DNA of 64,000 nt. It comes from a virus. Made by a program: the position numbers and the translations under genes. Below the pieces are notes generated by a model that was not told the DNA's origin, made no database searches, and worked only from the letters and a program-made list of their open reading frames with translations. The DNA lies in the IMG/VR virus record IMGVR_UViG_3300030419_008158, positions 124,001 to 188,000 of that record, one strand, 5' to 3'. Numbering within the stretch: the first letter of the stretch is position 1; every line of letters begins with the position of its first letter. Positions 36,901 to 42,866 of the stretch are shown in pieces.

Positions 36901-38041
36901 GTATAACTACAGTCCCATCAGCTTGTATTTTTACATCATTATCTTGAAAATCAATTCTTGTGTTAGAATCAGATAAGTGAGAAACATACTGTGAAACTAT
37001 TAGTTCACCTCGAACTGTGAGGTCATCGCCAACGTCTAGATCATCTGTAATGGTGAGATCATCAGTATAAAGTGCGCCGGAAACTACGACGTCACCCCCG
37101 AAGACCGCAGTCCCTTTTGTGGAGGATCCCTTGGAGCCTTGCGATCCAGAAACATAGAATGCAACATCAGATTGAGCGGCTTCGTTAAAAGATGTAGCTC
37201 CGCCACCAGACAGGACTAAGACTTGATCAAATTTATATGGATTGCCTGAACCTAGCCCGTAGCTCCCTAGCCATACTTTTTGATTCGGACCATCGGCAGA
37301 AAGAGCTGTAAGTGACTCTGCGTCTAAGAAAAATTGACCATCTGCAGGAAATGCTATTTGTGTAGTCAGATCTCCGATGTGTCTGACGCTTCTAGCAATA
37401 TCGATTGAAGCCGCCCCTGCCCCGTAAACCTCCAAGACACCGCTTGTTACAACATCACCACCAAAAACTGATGTTCCTCTAGTTGATGTTCCTTTAGAGC
37501 CTACAGCCCCAGAAACATAGAATGCAACATCATTTTGGGAACCTTCATCAAAAGATGTAGCTCCGCCGCCCGATAGAATTAAAACCTGGTCTTTGCTAGC
37601 ATCAACAAAAAGTGCATGTGTTTTATTTTCTGACTCGACCCTAAGATCATTTTCTGGATCTCCCTCGCCCGATTCATTGACAATTAGTCCTTCATGAATC
37701 GTGGCACTCTGAGAAACAATAAGTGATCCGGATACAGAAAGAGATCCTGTGGCGCTAAGATCAACCTCGACGACCTGTCTTTCCGCATACATTGTACCAG
37801 AAATGACTACGTCTCCACCAAAAAGCGTGACATCTGTTCGTGTGTTTTTACTTCCTGTCACAAACATAAAAACGTCTGTGCCGACATTTGCGAGAAGTGC
37901 AGAGTTGCTTAGAGCTTCTCCCTCATAGCCAGAAGAATCAGATGCACTAACAACCAGAATGCTGGGCTTTCCAGATTCAGATCCGGATCCGATTATTTGT
38001 GTAAGCCTGACCTGACTAGCTCTAAAATCTTTAGTTGCCAT
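30971..38041 (-). CDS. Giant repetitive virion fibre protein (2356 residues)
   Basis: I count 17 copies of an about 20-residue unit of the form 'GTAVFGGDVVVSGALY', most preceded by 'FFVSG..GSKG.ST'. There are three copies of the LTxLSDGTSYLIAGSNVTITTG module and several 'NVPSPGEFVTTASLSVAGG' linkers. The C-terminus (RRFGNIYTGDLHLRNDRGDW) matches the 1085-residue fibre. Composition (Gly, Ser, Val, Asp; hardly any Cys) and periodicity fit a very long fibrous beta-structure on the virion. No catalytic or peptidase motif is seen. GAGGG precedes the ATG. DNA repeats make it a likely site for recombination and length change. Confidence 0.82.
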   Translation of the reverse strand: MATKDFRASQVRLTQIIGSGSESGKPSILVVSASDSSGYEGEALSNSALLANVGTDVFMFVTGSKNTRTDVTLFGGDVVISGTMYAERQVVEVDLSATGSLSVSGSLIVSQSATIHEGLIVNESGEGDPENDLRVESENKTHALFVDASKDQVLILSGGGATSFDEGSQNDVAFYVSGAVGSKGTSTRGTSVFGGDVVTSGVLEVYGAGAASIDIARSVRHIGDLTTQIAFPADGQFFLDAESLTALSADGPNQKVWLGSYGLGSGNPYKFDQVLVLSGGGATSFNEAAQSDVAFYVSGSQGSKGSSTKGTAVFGGDVVVSGALYTDDLTITDDLDVGDDLTVRGELIVSQYVSHLSDSNTRIDFQDNDVKIQADGTVVIQLDGDSGQKSININNNANDVDFIVYADALGKQLIKGIAQSGNEQVLILSGGSGHSADQSSGEDVAFFVSGSAGAKHTDSHVTSLFGGDTVISGTLYALGSNSGVAAAAIGETAGATGLGLDAHVWVSGSMGSRNTSTRGTSIFGGDVMVSGAMVVGTPPTDSADGSLQDFVVNSKDSAGIIKVSGQHNYIQFQTSDSSGELSPGGDTFFHVSGTSGGKDSTGVAVFGGDVVISGSIWGTQESGSKTVLDFTADQLRFQNRNGRSASTGDDTNFYISGSRGSKNSATDRGTAVFGGDVVVSGTLYDGNGNPIGSGGGGGSSTTGSFNVPSPGEFVTTASLSVAGGLGFSHTADASGADAFFFVSGSVGQKGEATGKTAVFGGDTVVSGALYAETALHVTAITSSLADDTNMHFGDNSGTGYILFNVDGSEKVRITNGNGIEVQNTVSRIGDSNTKIHFSDDKISIEAGGKAGLVLSESEGDHSDIIYLGGPSSQYNRWDQVLILSGGGINSPNESEYMDVNFFVSGAVGGKGGDDHNVSLFGGDVVVSGAMYLEEISAPGTIPDGAVVLYGKDDSGVTKLYFKNESGEVEVGSGGGGGTVTTGSFNVPGQGEFVTTASLSLAGGEGFTHTANHEGSDLYFFVSGSKGKKDVIDSAAVSAFGGDVVISGTLYGGVSSVIEGTHLAHRADVNIIQGGSIPSSMGADISTFISGAIDWKGTSNARGTTVVGGDLLSSGTLFIDNSAQSTSDYRGIKFINDNDDSNAYFHINLRSKDTLPAVGGANSVNIQNRGAGSIMIGLGTGSLAKSPASFLVTEMAMPTYGSGFGGANRNFLMTSASHGGQVYILSGGAPTSVDPKHFTDTSFFVSGTIGSKDGSGGGVAVFGGDVVISGTLHGGSPLKIDGGLEVTGTMELKPPSGDDAIVRNPHGPVKVFASSSLKLGSSIGQIDFLDLDDGAAGAMWLTGSGGVANRSISLNTPGTLFMTGATGGTHFKGQIRADDGISGSLTQLTDGTPYLIAGDNITISTGSSGAVTINAAAGSGGGSGDPSATYIVLSATGSLNNERVLTAGSGISLSDAGAGGALTIASTGGTVTSGSFNVPSPAEFVTTASLSVAGGKGMTYTADSVGSDAFFFVSGTIGSKDSSTAGTAVFGGDLLSSGTIHLDDVLSISKSGDKSVILKALQTGGAGGGSLEIQEDSGNAVITVSEGSDNSGQLIVNGDFANVDFVVNSSGGSGANAIKVDASTDQVLILSGGGATSYNEATGDDVNFYVSGTVGSRGTSTRGAAVFGGDVVISGTLHGQDIHVSEYIYHSGDTDSNTFIQFAEDSIGITAGGEQLITVSEAGQDIVKIGDGGDVDFQVRTDGDDNTLYVQGSSDRVGIGTNSPSSLLHLKESAPTLSLQRESNSNDSTVAFIGSEGSTGAIMHISSSNDLVFKTHNGSAPEEMFRIGSHWGSLNRQIIFLSGSGLHEGAMQPKNAADIAFFVSGAIGSRGTSTKGTAVFGGDLYSSGSVYASTVHASTVTSAAVSGSLTKLSDGTSYLIAGSNVTITTGSSGAVTITSADTNTEYTAGDGLDLSGTTFSTDLKSGGGLKIDSTELAVDNTVIATLTGSTFSGAVTAPALSGSLTHLSDGTSYLIAGSNVTITTGSSGAVTIASSGGGVADAVGWSGPANQVIATSGSLTIGTTSATPGDADIFFASNGAAVFNEQGASVDFRVESNLKENALLVDGSSDQVLILSGGGATSYNEAAGADVNFYVSGTADNAGSANRGTSVFGGDLYVSGGFYLATNSDPLALSVDHTTDRVSWFGGGSPNSRMLINNRYGSALDISSSGVVVNEIGAATDFRVESRLKANALLVDGSTDQVLILSGGAASSTNEAVGSDVAFYVSGSTSSASTSTRGTSLFGGDVVASGTILPGADLGSNLGAPSRRFGNIYTGDLHLRNDRGDWTIVEEADYLCVVNNLTGKKFKMALIPLDENE
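30971..38041 (-). repeat. Tandem imperfect coding repeats in the giant fibre gene
   Basis: At the DNA level the unit shows as a recurring plus-strand sequence close to CCACCAAAGACCGCAGT, spaced irregularly by 250-500 bases, e.g. near 37100, 36025, 36210, 35765, 33450 and 31595. Copies are diverged, so these are protein-level repeats maintained by function rather than a recent tandem array. Six copies of the longer 'SDGTSYLIAGSN' module are spread over the three fibre genes: one, two and three copies in the 481-, 1085- and 2356-residue genes. Confidence 0.75.
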
Positions 38042-38048
38042 ACTACCC

Positions 38049-38363
38049 TCAATAATTTGTTTCTACTACAAAAATATTATGTGACTGAACTACAAAATGA
38101 GAACCGCCGTCGTTGGTTTCCCTAGGCACAGCACTGACTGAGCCTGTGTGCGCTAACACTGTTGATGTGTTCATAACGCCGGAAGTAAATACGTTTATGT
38201 TACCGTATAGATTGCTGCCGTCTTCCAGGATATTTGTAAGAAGAGCAAAATTACCATCAGCTTTCATATCACGATCGGCTTTTAACACTCCTGAGACGAT
38301 TTTGTCGTCTCCCTGGCTAGAGGCTTTTTCTCCAGTATATACTGCAAAATTAAACAATCTCAA
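38049..38363 (-). CDS. Small structural-type protein before the fibre genes
   Basis: 104 residues, no recognised family. It begins with TTG (38361-38363) directly after the upstream stop, with AAGGTGGGA as ribosome-binding site. Sequence is beta-rich, with NINVFTSGVMNTSTVLAHTGS, which resembles pieces of the neighbouring fibres, and an alternative ATG (MKADGNFALL) further in. Position between a 112-residue structural-type protein and the giant fibre suggests a virion role such as a fibre attachment or cap protein; this is inference only. Confidence 0.6.
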   Translation of the reverse strand: MRLFNFAVYTGEKASSQGDDKIVSGVLKADRDMKADGNFALLTNILEDGSNLYGNINVFTSGVMNTSTVLAHTGSVSAVPRETNDGGSHFVVQSHNIFVVETNY

Positions 38364-38364
38364 C

Positions 38365-38703
38365 TTATCCCACCTTTATTGCCAAAACATCTACGTAGCC
38401 TGTGAAAGGTGCACTAGCGTATATTGTGACTGAAGTCGTCTTAATGTCTCCGGTTTTCAAGTACAGGTTGACGTTTGCACTTTCTTCTCCATCTTGTCGA
38501 GCAATTGCTTGCACTGCATAATTGGCAGGAAGCTGATATTCGAACTCAAGCGTTCCTGAATCTGTGTTGTCAAAATATATAGAACCTACTTCTATTGATA
38601 GATCCTGATCTCCTGAGAACGTCAAACGCTTGGGTGCTCGAATAAGTGGATACCTTTTAGAGTATCGATTTCTATCAATCAGTCTAGAACGCAGTTTTGC
38701 CAT
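38365..38703 (-). CDS. Small beta-rich structural-type protein
   Basis: 112 residues, not recognised. Very basic N-terminus (KLRSRLIDRNRYSKRYPLIRAPKR) followed by a predicted beta-sandwich with alternating hydrophobics (LEFEYQLPANYAVQAIAR). First gene of the fibre transcript: a GATATTTA motif and AGAGGTG ribosome-binding site stand upstream. May be a small virion or fibre-network protein. Confidence 0.6.
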   Translation of the reverse strand: MAKLRSRLIDRNRYSKRYPLIRAPKRLTFSGDQDLSIEVGSIYFDNTDSGTLEFEYQLPANYAVQAIARQDGEESANVNLYLKTGDIKTTSVTIYASAPFTGYVDVLAIKVG

Positions 38704-38719
38704 TGCACACCTCTGCGAC

Positions 38720-38727
38720 TAAATATC
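38720..38727 (-). promoter_or_regulatory. GATATTTA candidate late-promoter motif upstream of the fibre operon
   Basis: On the minus strand the motif reads AAGATATTTAGTCG, 16 bases before the ATG of the 112-residue gene. The same octamer is found upstream of three other genes in this window, with one variant copy before a fifth. No host-type -35/-10 pair is evident. Proposed as the site read by the gp55-like sigma factor. Confidence 0.45.
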
Positions 38728-38742
38728 TTGATGTAAGATTTT

Positions 38743-40044
38743 CTAGAGCAAATGAGATGCCTCTGATGCTATTGTTGATCTTATTCCAACGGGCAAGTTT
38801 ACGTGGCTTGTGTGGAGAGAGTCTCTTAGTTTTTTTGTAACCAGCGAAAGTCCGTTTGTATTTTTGTTGATGTATGGAGTGTCAATTTGATCTGTGTCAC
38901 CCATAAGAATAATTTTTGAACCTTCTCCAACTCTTGTGATAACTGTCTTGAGCTCATGAATTGTAGCATTCTGAGCTTCGTCCAAGATAATGTAGGAATT
39001 AGTAAAAGTTCTGCCCCGAATAAAACTCATGGGGGCAATTTCTATCAACCCATTGACTCTCATGAGATCCCAAGCTGATTTGTCTTTAAAATGATTTCGA
39101 AGATTGTCAATAACTGGCGCCATCCATGGAGTCATCTTTTCTGTCATGTCACCGGGTAAATAGCCTATCTCTCTTCCCACAGGTTGTAGATTTCTGGTTA
39201 TTACAATTCTTTCATATCGATTCTGCTGAACTTCTGAAATTCCCGCAATTAAACTTAAAAATGTCTTTCCGGAGCCCGCTAAGCCTGTCATAGTAAAAAG
39301 CGGGATTTTAGGATTTTGCAGAGCCCACATGGCAAATTTTTGTTCTTTATTTTTTGCCATGACAGGCAAAGGAGATCCACCCAACCTAATGTCATTATCA
39401 GGAACAAGAATCATTTTTCTTTCAAAAGCATCATAAACACAAAGTGCAGACTGCCCCGAAGGACTTTTCATGACGACAAAAGAATTAGGACTAAGATCGC
39501 TGTCGTAGGGAATTTGTTTTTCTTTGTACAGGGCATCTATCATTCCGTCTTCTGGTTGAACTTCAACAATACCAGACCAGTTGTCTTCAGGAAGATCGAT
39601 GTAGTCAGTATAATAATCTTCTGATGATAATCCTACTGCATCGCACTTCACCCTAAGATTGATATCTTTAGAAACAACTACGATTGATTTCTGTGGGCTC
39701 TCTGATTTCATCTGAAGGCCTTCTAGTAAAATCTTATTGTCACTATCATTGGGATTCAAAGGAAAGCTCTGTGGTATCTCTGGATGTACGAGACGAATCG
39801 ACAGCGTGCTATCGTCTCCCATAGGTACACCCTTATGAAGTGGGCCTGCAGACCTAAGATCATCTAACAATCGATTTGCGTATCTTGCGTTTTCTCCTAA
39901 TGATCCTTGCTTTTCCTTGAATCGATCCAGCTCATCTAGGACAACTAGAGGAATAACAACATCACATCCGGAAAAATTTTCGATAGCATTTTTATCGTAT
40001 AAGATCGCGCTAGTATCTAGAATTACAGTTTTTCTTTTTGACAT
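38743..40044 (-). CDS. phoH: PIN-PhoH protein (PhoH2-type ribonuclease/ATPase)
   Basis: 433 residues. Residues 1-145 are a PIN nuclease domain: VILDTSAILYD (Asp10), VVLDELDRFK (Glu38-Asp40) and VVVSKDINLRVK (Asp127) give the acidic active site. Residues about 225-433 are the PhoH ATPase: TGLAGSGKTFLS (Walker A, 253-264), YLPGDMTEKM, SYIILDEAQNAT (Walker B, 350-361) and ILMGDTDQID (sensor). PIN-PhoH proteins unwind and cleave RNA; phoH is a common auxiliary gene of marine phages. GGGAGAAAA serves as ribosome-binding site. It diverges from the small region-4 protein with only 42 bases between. Confidence 0.92.
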   Translation of the reverse strand: MSKRKTVILDTSAILYDKNAIENFSGCDVVIPLVVLDELDRFKEKQGSLGENARYANRLLDDLRSAGPLHKGVPMGDDSTLSIRLVHPEIPQSFPLNPNDSDNKILLEGLQMKSESPQKSIVVVSKDINLRVKCDAVGLSSEDYYTDYIDLPEDNWSGIVEVQPEDGMIDALYKEKQIPYDSDLSPNSFVVMKSPSGQSALCVYDAFERKMILVPDNDIRLGGSPLPVMAKNKEQKFAMWALQNPKIPLFTMTGLAGSGKTFLSLIAGISEVQQNRYERIVITRNLQPVGREIGYLPGDMTEKMTPWMAPVIDNLRNHFKDKSAWDLMRVNGLIEIAPMSFIRGRTFTNSYIILDEAQNATIHELKTVITRVGEGSKIILMGDTDQIDTPYINKNTNGLSLVTKKLRDSLHTSHVNLPVGIRSTIASEASHLL

Positions 40045-40086
40045 TGAAAATTTTTCTCCCGTATGTTACATTTTCCATCATAAGTA

Positions 40087-40284
40087 ATGAGTTCCGCTAT
40101 GAAAAAAAATGATTTTGATCAAAACAGTGAAAAAGATAAGTCTCCAATAAAGAAAAAAATGAGAGAAGCATCTCTTCAAGAGATTGGAGAAAAACTAGGT
40201 CTTACAAGAATGAGAATATGTCAACTCGAAAAAATAATACTAAGAAAGATTCGAGAAAGCAAAGATTTAGATGAATTTAAATAA
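40087..40284 (+). CDS. Orphan sigma-70 region 4-like HTH protein
   Basis: 65 residues, one of only two well-supported plus-strand genes. Residues 29-59 (SLQEIGEKLGLTRMRICQLE... ) match sigma-70 region 4.2 ('tLeEIG..lgvTReRiRQIE.kALrkLR'), the helix-turn-helix that reads the -35 element and touches the beta flap. The charged N-terminus (about 1-27) is low complexity. There is no region 2, so it cannot be a full sigma factor. It could act together with the gp55-like factor, which lacks region 4, in the manner of T4 gp33. A second ATG at residue 5 is possible; no strong ribosome-binding site is seen. Confidence 0.78.
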   Translation: MSSAMKKNDFDQNSEKDKSPIKKKMREASLQEIGEKLGLTRMRICQLEKIILRKIRESKDLDEFK

Positions 40285-40312
40285 AAAAAGGCGGTGGATA
40301 AATCCACCGCCC
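40283..40312 (-). terminator. Rho-independent terminator after the histone H1-like gene
   Basis: Perfect 9-bp GC-rich stem GGCGGTGGA/TCCACCGCC with a four-base loop (40290-40311). On the minus strand the stem is followed by seven T (40289-40283), a classic intrinsic terminator for the leftward operon ending at 40342. On the plus strand it lies just after the stop codon of the region-4 gene but has a poor U-tract there. It separates two converging transcripts. Confidence 0.85.
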
Positions 40313-40341
40313 AAAAACCATTTTACTTATGTTTTTAGAGT

Positions 40342-40545
40342 TTAGCTTTTTCTAGCCTTTTCTTCCGAAATGGTCAGTTTGACAAGATCAGCTGATCTTC
40401 CCTTGAGAAGCCTTAGGGCTCTACGTGCTCTTACTCCTGCAGCAGAATTTCCTTTTGCATTCTTGACGACATCTGTCTCTGCTGCATCAACTAGAGCCTT
40501 TACTTCGGCCCATGCCTCCAAGATTGTGCTATTTCCATTACTCAT
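40342..40545 (-). CDS. Histone H1-like (Hc1-type) DNA-binding protein
   Basis: 67 residues. LEAWAEVKALVDAAETDVVKNAKGNSAAGVRARRALRLLKGRS fits the small bacterial histone H1 family (Hc1-like: '..E.....KGN..AG.RARK.L..L....'). Helical and basic in the second half, with conserved GNSAAGVRARRAL at about 31-43. Relatives compact nucleoid DNA. In a phage it may coat incoming or packaged DNA, or alter host chromatin. Last gene of the long leftward operon, ahead of a strong terminator. Confidence 0.7.
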   Translation of the reverse strand: MSNGNSTILEAWAEVKALVDAAETDVVKNAKGNSAAGVRARRALRLLKGRSADLVKLTISEEKARKS

Positions 40546-40553
40546 AATTACTC

Positions 40554-40826
40554 CTAGGTGTAAATCTTAACATTTGGATTTTTTTCCATAGCATCAGCGC
40601 CAGATTCGATTTTATCGTTCTCATCGAAAAAAGCATTGATTTTGTTCATGATCTGAACGTTTTCTAATTCTAGTGAAAGAAGCTTGATTATGTAAACAAT
40701 TTGTGACTGGGATACACCAAAATCCATAATTTCTCTTACAATTTCTCTTGCTTTCATTCTGCTTAGAACATCGTCCCGCTCATCTTTTGATAAATTTTTA
40801 ACTTTTTCTTTTCCATTCTCACTCAT
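40554..40826 (-). CDS. Hypothetical small helical protein
   Basis: 90 residues, charged and mostly helical (KNLSKDERDDVLSRMKAREIVREI). The segment MDFGVSQSQIVYIIKLLSLELENVQIM suggests a helical protein-interaction surface. No family recognised. Overlaps the next gene by four bases (ATGA) and is eight bases from the H1-like gene, so it shares their operon. Confidence 0.6.
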   Translation of the reverse strand: MSENGKEKVKNLSKDERDDVLSRMKAREIVREIMDFGVSQSQIVYIIKLLSLELENVQIMNKINAFFDENDKIESGADAMEKNPNVKIYT

Positions 40827-41287
40827 GAAATTACCTCTTGCCGACTAAATGATTCGACGCGAAATCTATCGGGACCCAAAAATCTCAATATTTTTCCAGT
40901 AGTTTTTTCGCCCTCGATCTCTGTGTCTAGCGTGAGAACATATTCCCATTTTTTATTTTCCAGAATAAATCTCGCCATTTGATAGTCACAAAGATCTAAA
41001 CTATAGCTTTCCAAGAGTTCAACTATTTGCCCGGGAAGAGAAATAGCAACATCTTTTATTTTTTCAACTGTTACTGACTCTTCTTTGCCCACGATAATTT
41101 CAGACTTGCAAATGTCATAAACTTTATGAACTGTTCCACAATTATTACACTGTGCATGATTAGGAAGCACTGTATCAGATGCGTCAAGCTCGCTAAAGAC
41201 TACAAACTTATGGTAAACGGGATCTTTTCTATCTCTGTATTGAGGAAGAATACAGTGACACTCAACAATATGTTTCGTCCCATTCAT
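40823..41287 (-). CDS. Hypothetical zinc-ribbon-containing protein
   Basis: 154 residues. HIVECHCILPQYRDRKDPVYHKF and HAQCNNCGTVHKVYDIC contain CxC and CxxC pairs that could bind one zinc ion in a ribbon. The second half is alpha/beta with an ILENKKWEYVLTLDTEIEG segment. I recall similar open reading frames in marine T4-like phage genomes but no function. Coupled to genes on both sides by ATGA overlaps. Confidence 0.6.
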   Translation of the reverse strand: MNGTKHIVECHCILPQYRDRKDPVYHKFVVFSELDASDTVLPNHAQCNNCGTVHKVYDICKSEIIVGKEESVTVEKIKDVAISLPGQIVELLESYSLDLCDYQMARFILENKKWEYVLTLDTEIEGEKTTGKILRFLGPDRFRVESFSRQEVIS

Positions 41288-41493
41288 TTTGAAAAAAGAT
41301 TGCTAATAGCTCCAACTGTTCCGTTTGTGCTGGATACTTGCGCTGCTTCAACTTTACCAAAAAGATCCTTAAGTACTTCCTGGTCCAATTGTGATCCTGC
41401 AGCTTCAAGTATCAAATTTTTTACTTGATTTGACAGAACTTCGTTTCTTTCAATAACTAGTCGACAGACATCTCTTTCTTTTGCAGAAGACAT
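41284..41493 (-). CDS. Hypothetical small helical protein
   Basis: 69 residues from an ATG with AAGGAGG six bases upstream (MSSAKERDVCRLVIERNEVL). A longer reading from 41601 would run back into the chaperonin-like gene and has no ribosome-binding site. Sequence is helical in the first two thirds and has a Ser/Thr/Gly-rich tail. No family recognised. Confidence 0.65.
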   Translation of the reverse strand: MSSAKERDVCRLVIERNEVLSNQVKNLILEAAGSQLDQEVLKDLFGKVEAAQVSSTNGTVGAISNLFSK

Positions 41494-41506
41494 TTTTTCC
41501 TCCTTA

Positions 41507-42655
41507 TCATTCGTATGTGACAATTGACCCAATGTTTTGTAAAATATTTTCGATACTCTCAGAGCATCTAACAGCTGCTTTATACGTTGAAATAGGCACA
41601 TAAAAATTGAAATTATTATACTTTAATTTCATAACTCCCGACCTAGATGTAAAACGAGCCAGTGCCAAAAGAGTCTTGACTCTATCAATTGTAACTCCTT
41701 TGAGATAACTTAGGTCGGCTCCAAACTCTACGCTGATCTTTCTATCTTTTGCAGAAGATGCACTTTTAATAAGAATGCTCGACATTTCCATGGAAATTTC
41801 TATTTCGTCTGCTAGTCTTAGATTTGTTAGTTCACTGCCGATATCAGCACTAGCACATACAACACCAGCATTTTCAAAAAATAAAAAATTGGAAATACAC
41901 CATTCGTCAACAACAAATGGAATGCACATAAGTTTGTCGGGGTAATTAGTTGCTAACGTGTTGATCACATCCGGAAGAAATCCCTTCGCAGCAATTACAA
42001 CTGTTTGTCCTTTAGAATGATCTAAAATATTATGAATCTGTGACACTTTTTCTACGAATCCATCGACAGCAAATACAAATGCTTTTCCTGAAAAAGAAAA
42101 GTCACTTTCAAGTTTAGAAGAAAACCCCGGGGCAATATTGCCTTTCTGTGTAATACCTTCAATACATTTTATTTTAGTGCCGAATGAGTTTGCTTCCAAA
42201 AGATTGACTTCACACCCGCAGCCGCCCATATAAAATACTTCTTTTGCTATTTTACTGGATAGTCCGGAACCGCCCCAAGAGCTCACAACATTAATTACAT
42301 CATTTTCGTAGACTTTTCTTTCTTCTGTAATTTTTTCAACTTCACCAACAAGCATCATGCAGGAAAGCAACGCAGAACCTCCCTGCTTAGCTTCTGATGA
42401 AAAGAAAGAACTAAGCATGATGTTTCGTATGGATTTATCTAGAGAGTTGTTTCTAGACCACTCTGATAATATCCTAGGAAATTCTAAGGGCGTGCATGTA
42501 GACACTCTATCACCCAGCATTATGGTTCCGTTTCCAGAAATGCATTGGGATAAAAAATCTGACAGTTCTTTCTTTGCTTTTTTTATGGATGAGCTAACAT
42601 CACGTGAAAAATGAATAGATGAACTAGTGTATTTCTTTTGAGAAGGCTGATACAT
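41507..42655 (-). CDS. Divergent chaperonin (GroEL/Cpn60)-like protein, ATPase motif lost
   Basis: 382 residues against about 540 for GroEL. Residues 148-260 resemble a GroEL apical domain: IEGITQKGNIAPGF lines up with 'VEGM.FDRGYLSPYF', FVFAVDGFVEKVSQIHNIL with 'LL.DKKIS.I...LPVLE', and GQTVVIAAKGFLPDVINTLATN with '[21 protein letters not shown]'. Before it, KQGGSALLSCMML stands where GroEL has its ATP-hydrolysing GDGTTTA, which is not conserved. After it, RSGVMKLKYNNFNFYVP resembles 'AGGVAVIKVGA.TEVE'. So a reduced, probably non-ATPase chaperonin-fold protein. Start overlaps the upstream gene by 32 bases with no clear ribosome-binding site. Confidence 0.5.
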   Translation of the reverse strand: MYQPSQKKYTSSSIHFSRDVSSSIKKAKKELSDFLSQCISGNGTIMLGDRVSTCTPLEFPRILSEWSRNNSLDKSIRNIMLSSFFSSEAKQGGSALLSCMMLVGEVEKITEERKVYENDVINVVSSWGGSGLSSKIAKEVFYMGGCGCEVNLLEANSFGTKIKCIEGITQKGNIAPGFSSKLESDFSFSGKAFVFAVDGFVEKVSQIHNILDHSKGQTVVIAAKGFLPDVINTLATNYPDKLMCIPFVVDEWCISNFLFFENAGVVCASADIGSELTNLRLADEIEISMEMSSILIKSASSAKDRKISVEFGADLSYLKGVTIDRVKTLLALARFTSRSGVMKLKYNNFNFYVPISTYKAAVRCSESIENILQNIGSIVTYE

Positions 42656-42866
42656 CGAAGTGATTGGGTGCCTCGACTAACTTATTTATGAAAGTACATG
42701 CAGAATCATAAAGTGCTTCTTTTTTGGACATTCTATTCAATTCAACCGCGTATCTAACGATGCCGCTTATAGTGCCTAGAGAAAGCAAAACTATGGAAAG
42801 TGTAACACTTTGAGAAAAAGAAAGTGCTCCACATGCAATTAGAGTTTCTGAAACAAACCCTTTCAT
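42624..42866 (-). CDS. Small membrane-associated hypothetical protein
   Basis: 80 residues from the ATG sharing one base with the prkA stop (TAATG), with GGAGAGAC upstream. Residues 1-35 hold a hydrophobic stretch (LSFSQSVTLSIVLLSLGTISGIV) probably spanning a membrane; the rest is amphipathic and acidic. Not recognised. It sits between prkA and the chaperonin-like gene in the same transcript. Confidence 0.6.
   Translation of the reverse strand: MKGFVSETLIACGALSFSQSVTLSIVLLSLGTISGIVRYAVELNRMSKKEALYDSACTFINKLVEAPNHFDVSAFSKEIH

Noticed and set aside
30971-38041. CRISPR array suggested by regular short repeats
   Set aside because: Repeats are imperfect, in frame, coding for FGGDVVxSG units, with long unequal spacing; no cas genes.
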